Source of the DNA: Amoebidium appalachense
Taxonomy: Eukaryota; Ichthyosporea
Length of the DNA: 64,000 bases
Direction of reading: 5' to 3'
Assembly (NCBI GenBank): GCA_963693365.1
Contig: CAVNZM010000009.1
Location: 4,526,001 to 4,590,000, forward strand
The stretch's first letter is position 1. Each line of letters starts with the position of its first letter. This document shows, piece after piece, positions 53,641-62,650 of this stretch. The notes under the pieces are model-generated. The model made no database searches. It was given only the letters and a program-made list of their open reading frames with translations, and was not told the DNA's origin. Made by a program: the position numbers and the translations under genes.

Positions 53641-54439
53641 CAAAAAAAAAAAAACAAAAACTGAATTGCCTCTTCGTAAGCATCTCGCTGTTCACTTCTG
53701 TTGTGCTTGTGCCACCTGGCTGCTTCTATGCTGCAAAACAGTGCCCTAATCTCGCTACCAGTTCCCCTCGAATGCACATCTGCTCGGGGACTTTAAGCAG
53801 CCAACACATCCTTCTCGCTCGCAATGATTCACATGCACGTTGCATATTTGCGCCACCGCACCCCAGTCTTATAACACATAATTTTTTCCTTGTAAGGAAA
53901 TTTTGCCCAACTTCATAGTCACCACCTTTCTCCTTTCTTTGGTCTTCTCCTTCCTTGTGGCATGGTTATTCGCTCTGATCTGTTTGTGAAACCAAAAGAT
54001 TTGTAAAGCTCTTTTTGTTTTCAATGCTGCACTGTTTCATGATTGGGCTTTGAACTGCTTTGTCTATTGCTATGTCTGCTCATTATCGTCGGATTTGTCA
54101 GATGGCTATTAGCAGGACGTGGTGTTGCAAGAAGGGTAGTTTGGGAATATTGGGGAAGGACAGGGGCGGGAAGATGTATTGGTTGTGGTTCGGTTGCTCT
54201 TGTTGTTGTAACAGTTGTTGTTGTTGTGGGGGTGTGTGTGGTTTTTGGGGGTAGAGAGGGGGAAGGGGGGGGGGGGGGGGGGGGGGGGGGGGAGAGAAGA
54301 AGGAGTTCTGGAGATGTGTGTGTGTGTTTGTGTGTGCATGTGTTTGTGTCCTTGTGTGTTTGTGTGTGTGTGCTCTCTCTCTCTCTTTCTCTCCCTGTGC
54401 GTGTGTATGTAAGTTTCTCTCTCTCTCTCTCTCTCTCTC

Positions 54440-54504
<65 letters not shown>

Positions 54505-55136
54505 TGTGTGTGTTTATGTGTGTAGTGGTGGTGTTGGATGGGTGTGTGGGTGGGTTGGGGTGGGGGGGGGAGGGGGGGGGAGATGGGGGAGGGGGAACGA
54601 GAGGGAGGTGGGTGAAATTTATTGGAGTTTGACTCGAGGCCCCAATAAAAAGGAGGTCATATGTGTATCTTGGCACACTGAAACACGTTTACCCTCATGT
54701 TTGTCGTTGTGAATGTAACATCATTTGGACGTGCTGGTATACTTGGCTCCTTTTCATTCCCCCCCCCCCCACGCATACATCCTTCCCCCCCCCCCCCCCT
54801 CTCTTCCCCTCTCTATTTCCAACCCTCTAATGCATAAAGCCCCCCCCTCCAGCACCCCCCTCCCCACCGGTGCATCTTCCGCCTTTTGATTCTTCTAGCG
54901 CTTGAACACACTCAGAACCAATGGTGTTCGATGTAACATATTCTTGTTACCTACATGGAATATATCTCCTGTTCTCTGCTGAGTTCGAAACGGTTTTCCA
55001 GTTCCAACCCCTCTTCTCTCTCTCCCTCTCTCTCTCCCCCCCCCTCCCCCCCTCCCCCCCAAACAACAACACCCTTCCTTGTCTTTCTAAAGGGATACAT
55101 CTCGTCCTTCCCCCCCTGTCCCCCCCCCCCCCCCCC

Positions 55137-55171
<35 letters not shown>

Positions 55172-56168
55172 CCCCTCCCCTGCCCCCCTCCCCACCCCAA
55201 AAAAGAAAACGAAATGTAAAATCAAAAAGCACGAAGACTGAACAAGTGTATACTAACGAACACCCCGACCCCTTACACCCCACCCTCTTAAATTTTAACA
55301 CATGTGCGCGCACATGCGACAAAAACCAACATACGCACACACACACACACAAACACACACACACAAACACACACAGCCCGACGTTCTCCCTCCCCCGCAT
55401 CGGGCCCCTTTGCACGCCTCCCGCCTGAGCTAGTGAAGCACATTGACTCCTATCTTCAGCCCAAAGATGCCCACCCCCTCGCATGCACGTCACGTTTTCA
55501 CCGGGACCACGCCTTCATCGGTTGCAATGTCTATATCGAACTCATGGAATGCTTAGTACGTTGTAACAATGAGATCCAGCATCAGTGGCGGTGTTGCCCC
55601 AGTGACAGCTGGCTACGCCTAGGCACGTCAAAAGAAACCACAACAATCATATTTACGCGCAAGGGCCTTCTCCCCAAGCACTTACACTCCGACTATCCCC
55701 AAAAGGTCGATGTGACAACCCCGGTGCCTGCACACAGGCGGGACCAAAGAGCTCATCCTCATCTTCTCGGACGCCATGGAGCCACGTGCTGTTTCGAACT
55801 GCTTTCTGCGTGGAGTCACATCAATCCTGAAGGGACTTATTGACGGGCCCTCGTTGCATACCCTCCGGTTGGTATTCACGAAGGACACAGAGATTGGCCG
55901 CCTTTCCACAAATGACCCCACCGATGATTTCATCAGCAACATCCTTTGCATCTGCATTAAACGTGTCCTCCCTAAAGGTGGAAGGGTGCAGGCCCAACTC
56001 CTTTGCTAAGACAGAACTGGGCGGTGTGAGGTTGGATGCCATCACACACTTCACCTACTTGCGGCAGTATTCGCTTTATGGACGAGACATTGAGGACCTT
56101 TGCGAGCACATGCAGCTGTACAAAAACCTCAAGAGCCTAGAGGTGTGTGGGTGTCAGTGTGGGTGTAG

Positions 56169-56243
<75 letters not shown>

Positions 56244-56586
56244 GCGCGTGCGTGTGCGTGTGCGTGTGCGTGTGCGTGTGCGTGTGTGGCCGGGTTGGTT
56301 GCAATGGATGTCTGACTGGGCGCGAGTGTGGCTGAGTGGGTGTTGGTGTAAGGTGGGCATGGGTGGGCTCCTGGCAATAGATGTCCGTGTGTATGTGTGG
56401 GCATGTGGGAATGGTCTTGTGTGTGTGGGTGGATGTGGGTGTTCCACTTGCATCAAATTCTTCTTGCATAAACTGTGGCCATAGGTAAAACGAACGCTGT
56501 AATAAAAAAGATTTAACAGTATGATTCCCATGGCATGCATGGTGCAGCCGCTAGGCGTGAAGAGTATTCCGAGTGCTTTGGGGTGA
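52689..56586 (+). CDS. F-box protein with C-terminal leucine-rich segments
   Basis: ATG at 52689 opens exon 1 (52689-52722, ending at GTAAGT). The next recognised exon, 55377-56142, starts after ACACAG in the matching phase. Its first 40 residues are an F-box (FARLPPELVKHIDSYLQPKD, then ACTSRF), which binds Skp1 in SCF ubiquitin ligases; LRR-like segments follow (LHTLRLVF, LNVSSLKVEGC, HFTYLRQYSLYG, LYKNLKSLE). It ends GAG|GTGTGTG. A short last exon, 56548-56586 (PLGVKSIPSALG then TGA), fits phase 0 after GTGCAG. Two apparent one-base insertions break the exon: near GGG at 55740-55742 and near CCTTT at 55943-55947. Without them the product is about 278 residues. This may be an assembly error or a decaying copy. 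Exon 1 is linked by phase only; additional exons in the 2.65-kb intron are possible. Confidence 0.6.
53495..53737 (+). repeat. Direct duplication of a 78-bp segment around a 65-nt poly(C)
   Basis: 53495-53572 and 53660-53737 both read ACTGAATTGCCTCTTCGTAA through GCTATGCTGCAAA-type ends with four or five substitutions. Between them lie 65 C (53573-53637) and an A-rich linker. The first copy is itself preceded by C-run and A-run, so the whole block poly(C)-poly(A)-unit was duplicated. Confidence 0.9.
54440..54502. repeat. (CT)n and (GT)n microsatellites
   Basis: (CT)n at 54417-54439 passes into (GT)n to about 54502, in the large intron of the F-box gene. Confidence 0.9.
56172..56286. repeat. 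(GT)n passing into (GTGTGC)n
   Basis: About 33 GT units, then a GTGTGC hexamer array, starting 30 nt after the donor of the F-box exon. Confidence 0.9.
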
Positions 56587-56678
56587 TGATTTGTGCACGG
56601 TACCGGTGTGTTGGCTTTCCTCGTGTGTGTGTGGTGTGTGGTGTATGTGTCTGTCATGTGTAGGTGAGCTTTTCTTTC

Positions 56679-56730
<52 letters not shown>

Positions 56731-57295
56731 GGGGGGTTACATGTGGTTACAAACGTACAGCTTAATTAGGAAACAGAAATAATATAGATAACGGGAAAAA
56801 AGAGAGCCATCCGATCGCGATTTGAAATATATAAAAAATAAATAACGGGTATATTCCAGGGTCCGCAATATATAAATCCTCCACATAATGTATTCGCCGA
56901 ATGGAATGCTTGTTCAATACGGAGTCAACAGAGACTCCAATATCAACAGATCGATAAGTACAGAAACAGAAGAAAATGACCGGAAAAGAACTCATTGATA
57001 TTGGCACACGCTACTAGCCTAGAGCCGAACGAACAGAAACATGCCAAGCATCATATAATAATATCTCAATCCACTGAATGTATACAGGTGTGTTTGTACT
57101 ATCTCACAATTAATATAGGTCACGGTTAGCTGTACATGTAAAAACCATGTCCTTTTCTCGATATCCGAGGCTCCCCCTCCCTCTTCCCCCCCCCCCCCCC
57201 CCCCCCCCCTCTTCCCCCGCCCCGCGCACCCACCCACCCCCTTCTTTTTTTTAATGCAGCTGCTTGCAACCGTTTCGAGCCATTCGCACTTCACA
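56587..57295. other. Intergenic DNA between convergent genes
   Basis: Contains T-run/G-run (56683-56736), AT-rich DNA to 57170 and a C-run at 57187-57209. It is the 3' flank of the F-box gene (+) and the receptor gene (-). No gene recognised. Confidence 0.55.
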
Positions 57296-57693
57296 TCAAG
57301 TGCACACAGACATATTCGGCTGGTCAACCGGTTCAGGCGCTGTGCGTGAAAGTCTATTTTGTTTGGGCCTACTGGATAAAGCCGCATCAAAAATCCCCCC
57401 CAAATTTACTGTAATCGCCTGCAAAAACGTAAGAGGAATGTTCGTGCACCCGTTAACAATTGAGTAAACAACATAAGTGGCGTATGGGAGCCACTGAATG
57501 AAAAAAACGAGTCCAAAAAACACGAAAAATACCGCTAGTCTCTGCATTGCCTCCTGTTTTTCCGGGTCCGCATCCACAGCCCGGGAGGCAGGCAGGATTT
57601 TGTCGCTGCCGAACGGAATGGCAAAAATGGATTTACCCCACCACTGAAGAACATGCAGGTGTGATTGATTATTAAGTATCATTGAAATAAACG

Positions 57694-57728
<35 letters not shown>

Positions 57729-57810
57729 TTCTCCTGACCCCCCGCCATTTCTTCCCCCTTACAGCCACCTCTCATGAATTGTTCGGATTTCTTCTTTTCA
57801 CCCCAGCACT

Positions 57811-57851
<41 letters not shown>

Positions 57852-58287
57852 TCTCCCCCTCCCCCCCCCCCCCCCCCCCAGCCTCTCTAGCACCTCTCCG
57901 ACCAATAGACATATACATAACCCCCCCCCCCCCCTCTCCCCCCCCCCCCCCCCCCCCCCCCCCCCCTTCCCCCGCCCCCCTCCCCCCTGCCCCCTCTCCC
58001 CGACCACCCCAAATTGAGGGACAGAACAGGCAAAATCTTAGACAAGCTTTGACACAAAACACAGCCAGTCAATGTGGGTGGATAAAGGGTATAGACTCCC
58101 GTTCCCTTTCGCCCCCGGCTCACCCTTCCCCAACAATATACTCCCCCGCCCTTTCCTTTGGCTTGCCTCACTTCAGGATGATAAGTCATCCCCCCCCCCC
58201 CCCCCCCCCCCCCCCCTCCCTCTCCCCCCCTTCCCCTCCCCCCCCCTCACTACTCTCCCTCCCCTCCAGCCTTCCCCCCCCCCCCCC

Positions 58288-58331
<44 letters not shown>

Positions 58332-58441
58332 TAAGACACAAACATACACTTTCTAGCCCTCTGTAAGCACGCCTCAGTGTTACCCCTCTGTAAGCACGCT
58401 AACACTGAGACAGTTCCCCATCCCTCCCCTTACACATTCCC

Positions 58442-58473
<32 letters not shown>

Positions 58474-59428
58474 TCCCCCCCCCCCCCTCTCCCCCACACC
58501 CCACCCCCCACCTCACACCCCACTCAAAAAAATATGTACCTTCCGCCCCTGGTCCATTGTCGGTGTGCCACTCCCACCACCACCAGGAAAAGGCCGGGGT
58601 TCGATATTGTCACCCCCCACTCGAATCGATAAATTGGGTCTCGCGTTTGCGGAAATCCCCTCCTCAGCCCCACCTTCTTCGACCAATTCTCTCGTTTCAG
58701 GTTTAGGTGTTAATTGAATCGGACGTCTCATAACCGATTGCGATTCGGAATTTCGACGCGCCGAAACCCCTCCTCTCAGTACAGTTGACTGTGAATGGTC
58801 GCCTGTTCCTCCGGCCAACCCCATAAGTGTTCTTCGATTCGATTGTGTTTGTTGCTGGTTGTTCAAATCCCTCATTCGCAACGATTTCACACGAAGTAGC
58901 ATTGCCCAAATATGGCATAAAGCGCCCAAAAATAGCGACCCCAAAGGCAGAACCACACTGATTAGAATAAGAAGGGCCTTAATGTGTTGTAGCCCGCACC
59001 TATCTCGTTTTATCCCAAACATACCGGCCAGGTGAATGGGGAAGGTGAATGCAACAGGGATAGGTCCAATCCAAAGGAAAAAGCTGAGTACGTAAAGCCG
59101 CGTGGTGGGTTTATCGCCTTTAAGCGTACGCAGTAGCACAAACGCAATCCACGCCGTCGAAAACGTGCTACACAAAACAGATGTCTGCCACACGAACCCA
59201 ACCCCATCGCACCTGTTCTTCATAACGGCGGCAGGGTACTGATTGCAAAAAGGAAAAGTTAGCGATCATGGTTGTGACGGCCATGAAGACGTCGGAGGCG
59301 CAGATGTAGGCGGGGAAGTACTGGATGATGGACATGTTGCCGGGCCGCATGTAGTGCCGCACCGCCATGGCAAACAGAATCGCAAAGCACGCCATCAGGC
59401 TGCACGTGGCCGTCGTGTAGGATGCAGT
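57296..59428 (-). CDS. Seven-transmembrane receptor, cAMP-receptor-like (CRL/class E-like) GPCR; first exon not found
   Basis: Two minus-strand exons, 59428-58540 and 57643-57296, give about 411 residues and TGA. Hydrophobic helices in order: TM1 CSLMACFAILFAMAVRHYM, TM2 YICASDVFMAVTTMIANFSF, TM3 WQTSVLCSTFSTAWIAFVLL, TM4 LYVLSFFLWIGPIPVAFTFP, TM5 ALLILISVVLPLGSLFLGAL, a 110-residue charged third loop, TM6 LAVFFVFFGLVFFIQWLPYA and TM7 IPLTFLQAITVNLGGIFDAA. Cysteines in NRCDGV (before TM3) and KRDRCG (loop 2) could pair. The layout recalls Dictyostelium cAR/Crl receptors, which signal through G proteins at the plasma membrane; the assignment is by topology, not by a diagnostic motif. The exon needs one base fewer in the five-base run at 59247-59251 to join TM2 to TM3. 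The missing N-terminal exon lies upstream of 59429. Confidence 0.7.
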
Positions 59429-59862
59429 CTGCAGAAAAAGGAGAAATTTTCAATACTGGACTTGGAATTGGGGTGTGTAGCGGGAACATGAGGGTGGCCA
59501 ATTGGTGCGGTTGTTTTTGCAATCCCCTGGAAGTGAGGTGGTATGCTTACTTCTTGTTTCCTTCCTTCTTTGTCTTTTCTTGCTTTGTTTTATTTGTGTG
59601 TGTGTGTGGTTGGGGAGGGGGGGAGGGGAAGGAGGAGAAAGAATAAAAATTGTTGCTCGGGTGAGGTTTGGGGCGGGGGCATCGGGAAGAGGGGGGAGGA
59701 GGGAGGGAGGAAGGGAGGGAGGAAGAGAGAGAAGGGGGGGGGGGGGGGGGGGGGAGAAGAGGGAGAGAAAGAGCAAGGGAACGGGAGAGGAAGGGAGAGG
59801 GAAGTATGCCGAGAGCGAGAAAAGAAAAAGAGGTAGGGAAGTAAATGGAAGGGGGAACGGGG

Positions 59863-59899
<37 letters not shown>

Positions 59900-59933
59900 G
59901 GAAGGGGGGCCCTGGATAGTGGTAGTGCGTTTT

Positions 59934-60005
<72 letters not shown>

Positions 60006-60432
60006 AATAAGGTGTGTCCATGCATGCTGTTGTGCGTGTGTGTGGTGTTTGTGGATACTTGTCAGTGTTCCCGTGTCTTAGTTTTCTTGTGTGTGTGTGT
60101 GTTTATATCAGTTCTCAATTGCAAACACGTGTATATTGTGTGTGTGTGCGTGTGTTCAGCACCCTAACTAGTGTACTGTCGGTGCTGTGTGGTAGACGGT
60201 AGTTTAAATTTCCTTGAAGGCCTGCAAAGGTCCTCCGGGAACAAAACGTGATAAAATAGATATAAAAATGTGTGTGTGTGCGCGCGCGTGCGTGCTGGTT
60301 CAGGGTCATTAACAAAATGTGTTGTATGTGCCAGCGAGACTTTCTTCGGGCCTGTGCCATGCTTGCCTGTCTATGAATGCTGCGCCACGCTTTGCATGTT
60401 GTGTGTGATGGTCGTGCGTGTGCAGAGGGGGG

Positions 60433-60599
60433 GTTTGGAGTACACATGCCTGTACTGCATGGAAGATGGTGCAGTAACCCCCCACATGGAAAGTGTTCTG
60501 CGCTGTACAGGTCAAAGGTACAGCCTGAAAGGTTCATGGTTGCAGTTAATGGTTTCTACGCGGACTGTTAGGAACATGCAGCGTGTGGCGGTGCCCTGA
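60433..60599 (+). CDS. Possible exon, unknown product
   Basis: After GTGCGTGTGCAG the + strand is open with Cys-rich protein-like sequence (LEYTCLYCMEDGAVTPHMES) for about 55 residues. An overlapping frame gives KVQPERFMVAVNGFYADC before TAG. The opposite strand is also open, with an ATG at 60537. I cannot decide which, if any, is coding. Confidence 0.2.
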
Positions 60600-60692
60600 G
60601 ACTTTTCCACAAAACTGGACCAAAAAACGACGGGAGGGAGGGAGGGAGGGAGGGAGGGAGGGAAGGGGGAGGGAGGGAAGGGAGGGAGGGAG

Positions 60693-60706
<14 letters not shown>

Positions 60707-60772
<66 letters not shown>
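60707..60772. repeat. poly(G) tract, 66 nt
   Basis: The longest homopolymer in the window, and the last long simple repeat before the repeat-free stretch that runs to the window end. Confidence 0.9.
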
Positions 60773-61108
60773 CTTCGAAAGTCACCGAGTCATATAGATT
60801 CTATACGGGCTCTATACGGAAGGCAATGAACCTGCGAGGGAGCAAAAAGAAAACTCCGAAAAATCAGTCAAACAAGAGGTTTTATTTGTGGAAATTATTG
60901 ACATAAATATTTTTCTGGGTAAATACGTAGGATGGGTGTCCGATATCTACAGGCTTCGTTTCATGTTTTAGCAGTTCGCGTTCGGCTGCCCGCATACGGG
61001 CACCTATTAGCCGATCAAAACATCAGATTCCACAGATCACTAGACCGAGTTTGATTGGCTCAGGATAAGATTTCTTGGGATATTCGGGTTGGTTGTAAGG
61101 TTTTCCGG

Positions 61109-61258
61109 GTCGGGCCGAAGGCCTTAACGGGCCGCAGGCCCGTCTATTGGGCCATAGGCCCTAGGTCGCTAGGCCTGGGGCCCGGGGCCCCGGGGACCGG
61201 GGGGCCCCGACCCGGCCCGCGAGCCACCCCGCCCGGCCCGGCCCGGCGGCCCGGGGTT
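61109..61258. other. GC-rich cluster of short-loop palindromes
   Basis: Consecutive inverted repeats: GGCCGAAGGCC (about 61113), CGGGCCGCAGGCCCG (about 61129), GGGCCATAGGCCC (about 61150), CCTAGGTCGCTAGG (about 61160) and GGGGCCCGGGGCCCCGGGG (about 61177), then a GCCCGGCCCGGCCCGG array. Several have 3-nt loops. G+C is very high compared with flanking DNA. It could be an origin-like structure, an element end or a structured leader of the gene that starts at its right edge. Confidence 0.6.
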
Positions 61259-61262
61259 AGCA

Positions 61263-62363
61263 GTGAGCCAGGATGATCTTAACAGGGCTATAGAGATCCT
61301 CACGAAATTGAAGTTTGGGGGTGGAGGGCCGAGTGGCATCGTGCAAACACAGGACATCAAGAGTGTAACCGATATGATCGCCAAGCTGTTGAACCAAAAC
61401 AACGCCGTCATCTCGAGCCACCAGAAAGTGATAGGCGACATCTACAACAAACTCCCGCCGGCCATCGAAACTGCCCTGCAATCATTTGCCAGTGACAACT
61501 CCACTGCTACAATGGCTGTGGAGCTGGCGTTTTCGGACATGCCCACTTTGGACAAGGACGGGAATATAAACAAGGACTCGAAGGAGGTCGTGTGGAAGTT
61601 GCCCATTGACATGTCCCGGTTCCGCGAGCAGCTGAACGGGACCAACCGCAGCAACGGCGCGCTCACACGCGAGATTGCCAACGTGTTGGTGCACATCCTG
61701 CAGGGCATCGGCGACCAGAGCACGCTGCAGCGCAAGGGCGTGGACGAGTCCACCGCCCGTGCGATCATGCTGGACCTGCGCGAGGCACGCGAGTCCATCC
61801 AGAACGCCGAGACCAACAACCGCGAGCTGGTGGAGCTGCGGGCCAACTACAAGTCGCTCAAGGAGACGGTGGAGGACAAGGGCCAGCTGCACGCGGCCAA
61901 GCGCGAGAACGAGCTGCTCAAGGACCAACTGGAGAAGATGAAGCGCAGCAACCCCGAGTGCGAGCGCTACGTCGAGCACATCCGCCACCTCAACGCCCGC
62001 GTGGCCGCGCTGCAGCAGAAGGAGATCCAGTTCAACAAGCTCAAGGACGACCACGAGACGCTGCTCGCGCGCTACGAGATGCTCCGCGTGCAGTACGTGC
62101 GCGTGCGCGTGCAGAAGTGCACGCCGCGGCTGCCGGAGCTGGTGGCCGGGTTCCCGCATCCCATCAACAAGGACGCACGGGTCATCACGGACCTCTACGG
62201 CGCCTACGTCACCGACCGCGAGTCACGCCGGGCGGCTGGCGAGGACGTCGAGACCTCGGACGACGACGACTACGTGGACCAGGAGACGCGCACGCGCATG
62301 CAGGCGCGCAAGCGAAGGCTGGCGGAGATGTTGAACCAGGGCAAGGAGACGAAGGAGGGGTAA
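61263..62363 (+). CDS. Orphan coiled-coil protein, compact GC-rich gene (5' end uncertain)
   Basis: An uninterrupted frame of 366 codons ends TAA at 62361-62363. The frame opens at a GTG directly after TTAGCA; the first in-frame ATG is at 61374 (residue 38). Either a short upstream exon supplies the start through the TTAGCAG acceptor (an exon ending in A would create ATG-AGC), or translation starts at 61374. Residues about 165-285 are a long charged coiled coil (RELVELRANYKSLKETVEDK, KRENELLKDQLEKMKRSNPE). The C-terminus is acidic then basic (ETSDDDDYVDQETRTRMQAR). No domain is recognised. The coding region lacks introns and simple repeats and uses strongly G/C-ending codons, unlike the host genes to the left. 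It shares this style with the next two genes. Confidence 0.7.
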   Translation: MSQDDLNRAIEILTKLKFGGGGPSGIVQTQDIKSVTDMIAKLLNQNNAVISSHQKVIGDIYNKLPPAIETALQSFASDNSTATMAVELAFSDMPTLDKDGNINKDSKEVVWKLPIDMSRFREQLNGTNRSNGALTREIANVLVHILQGIGDQSTLQRKGVDESTARAIMLDLREARESIQNAETNNRELVELRANYKSLKETVEDKGQLHAAKRENELLKDQLEKMKRSNPECERYVEHIRHLNARVAALQQKEIQFNKLKDDHETLLARYEMLRVQYVRVRVQKCTPRLPELVAGFPHPINKDARVITDLYGAYVTDRESRRAAGEDVETSDDDDYVDQETRTRMQARKRRLAEMLNQGKETKEG

Positions 62364-62388
62364 GGGGGTGGGGACGGGGCAACCAGGC

Positions 62389-62394
62389 AATAAA
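62389..62394 (+). terminator. Polyadenylation signal AATAAA
   Basis: AATAAA in CAGGCAATAAAATAGG lies 26 nt after the stop of the coiled-coil gene, and 19 nt before the next ATG. Confidence 0.45.
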
Positions 62395-62412
62395 ATAGGG
62401 GGCTGAAGCAAC

Positions 62413-62541
62413 ATGAAGCTCCTGCCCGACCAATGGACGTTTGACTACAAGCTCAAGTACGCGCGACTGATTGCCACGTTCGTGCTGTTTGCGGCCATGC
62501 TGCTGAACCTGCTGAACGAACTGAACGGGTACTTTATTTGA
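62413..62541 (+). CDS. 42-aa single-span membrane protein
   Basis: ATG at 62413 to TGA at 62539-62541 encodes 42 residues: a polar N-terminus (MKLLPDQWTFDYKLKYAR), one hydrophobic helix (LIATFVLFAAMLLNLLNEL) and a short tail. It lies 49 nt after the coiled-coil gene on the same strand and has the same G/C-ending codons, which argues that it is coding rather than UTR. Small single-span proteins are common in large DNA viruses, but no family can be assigned at this length. Confidence 0.5.
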   Translation: MKLLPDQWTFDYKLKYARLIATFVLFAAMLLNLLNELNGYFI

Positions 62542-62559
62542 GAAGTGAGACAATACGGA

Positions 62560-62628
62560 CCAATCAAATCATCGGAATTTCTACACCCACGGGTGTCAAA
62601 AATGGTTCAAGCCAATGGCTAAAAATTA
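62560..62628 (+). repeat. 69-bp palindromic CCAAT element, copy A
   Basis: Starts CCAATCAAATCATCGGAATT, contains the perfect inverted repeat ACACCCACGGGTGT (62583-62596) and a second CCAAT at 62611-62615. It aligns without gaps to copy B at 63427-63495 at about 80 percent identity. It lies in the convergent gap between the 42-aa ORF and the MSV199-domain gene. Confidence 0.8.
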
Positions 62629-62650
62629 ACACGACCCCCCCCCGAACCCT

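Larger units (their letters stand above)
59429..61108. other. Upstream/intergenic DNA, last repeat-rich stretch before the island
   Basis: It contains homopurine DNA at 59680-59900 with G-runs (59735-59754, 59872-59896), a T/G-run at 59960-60003, TG tracts, a (GGGA)n array at 60632-60690 and 66 G at 60707-60772. 60780-61108 is unique DNA free of simple repeats. The receptor's first exon should lie here on the minus strand; an ATG at 60535-60537 opens a Cys-rich frame that is one candidate. Confidence 0.45.
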
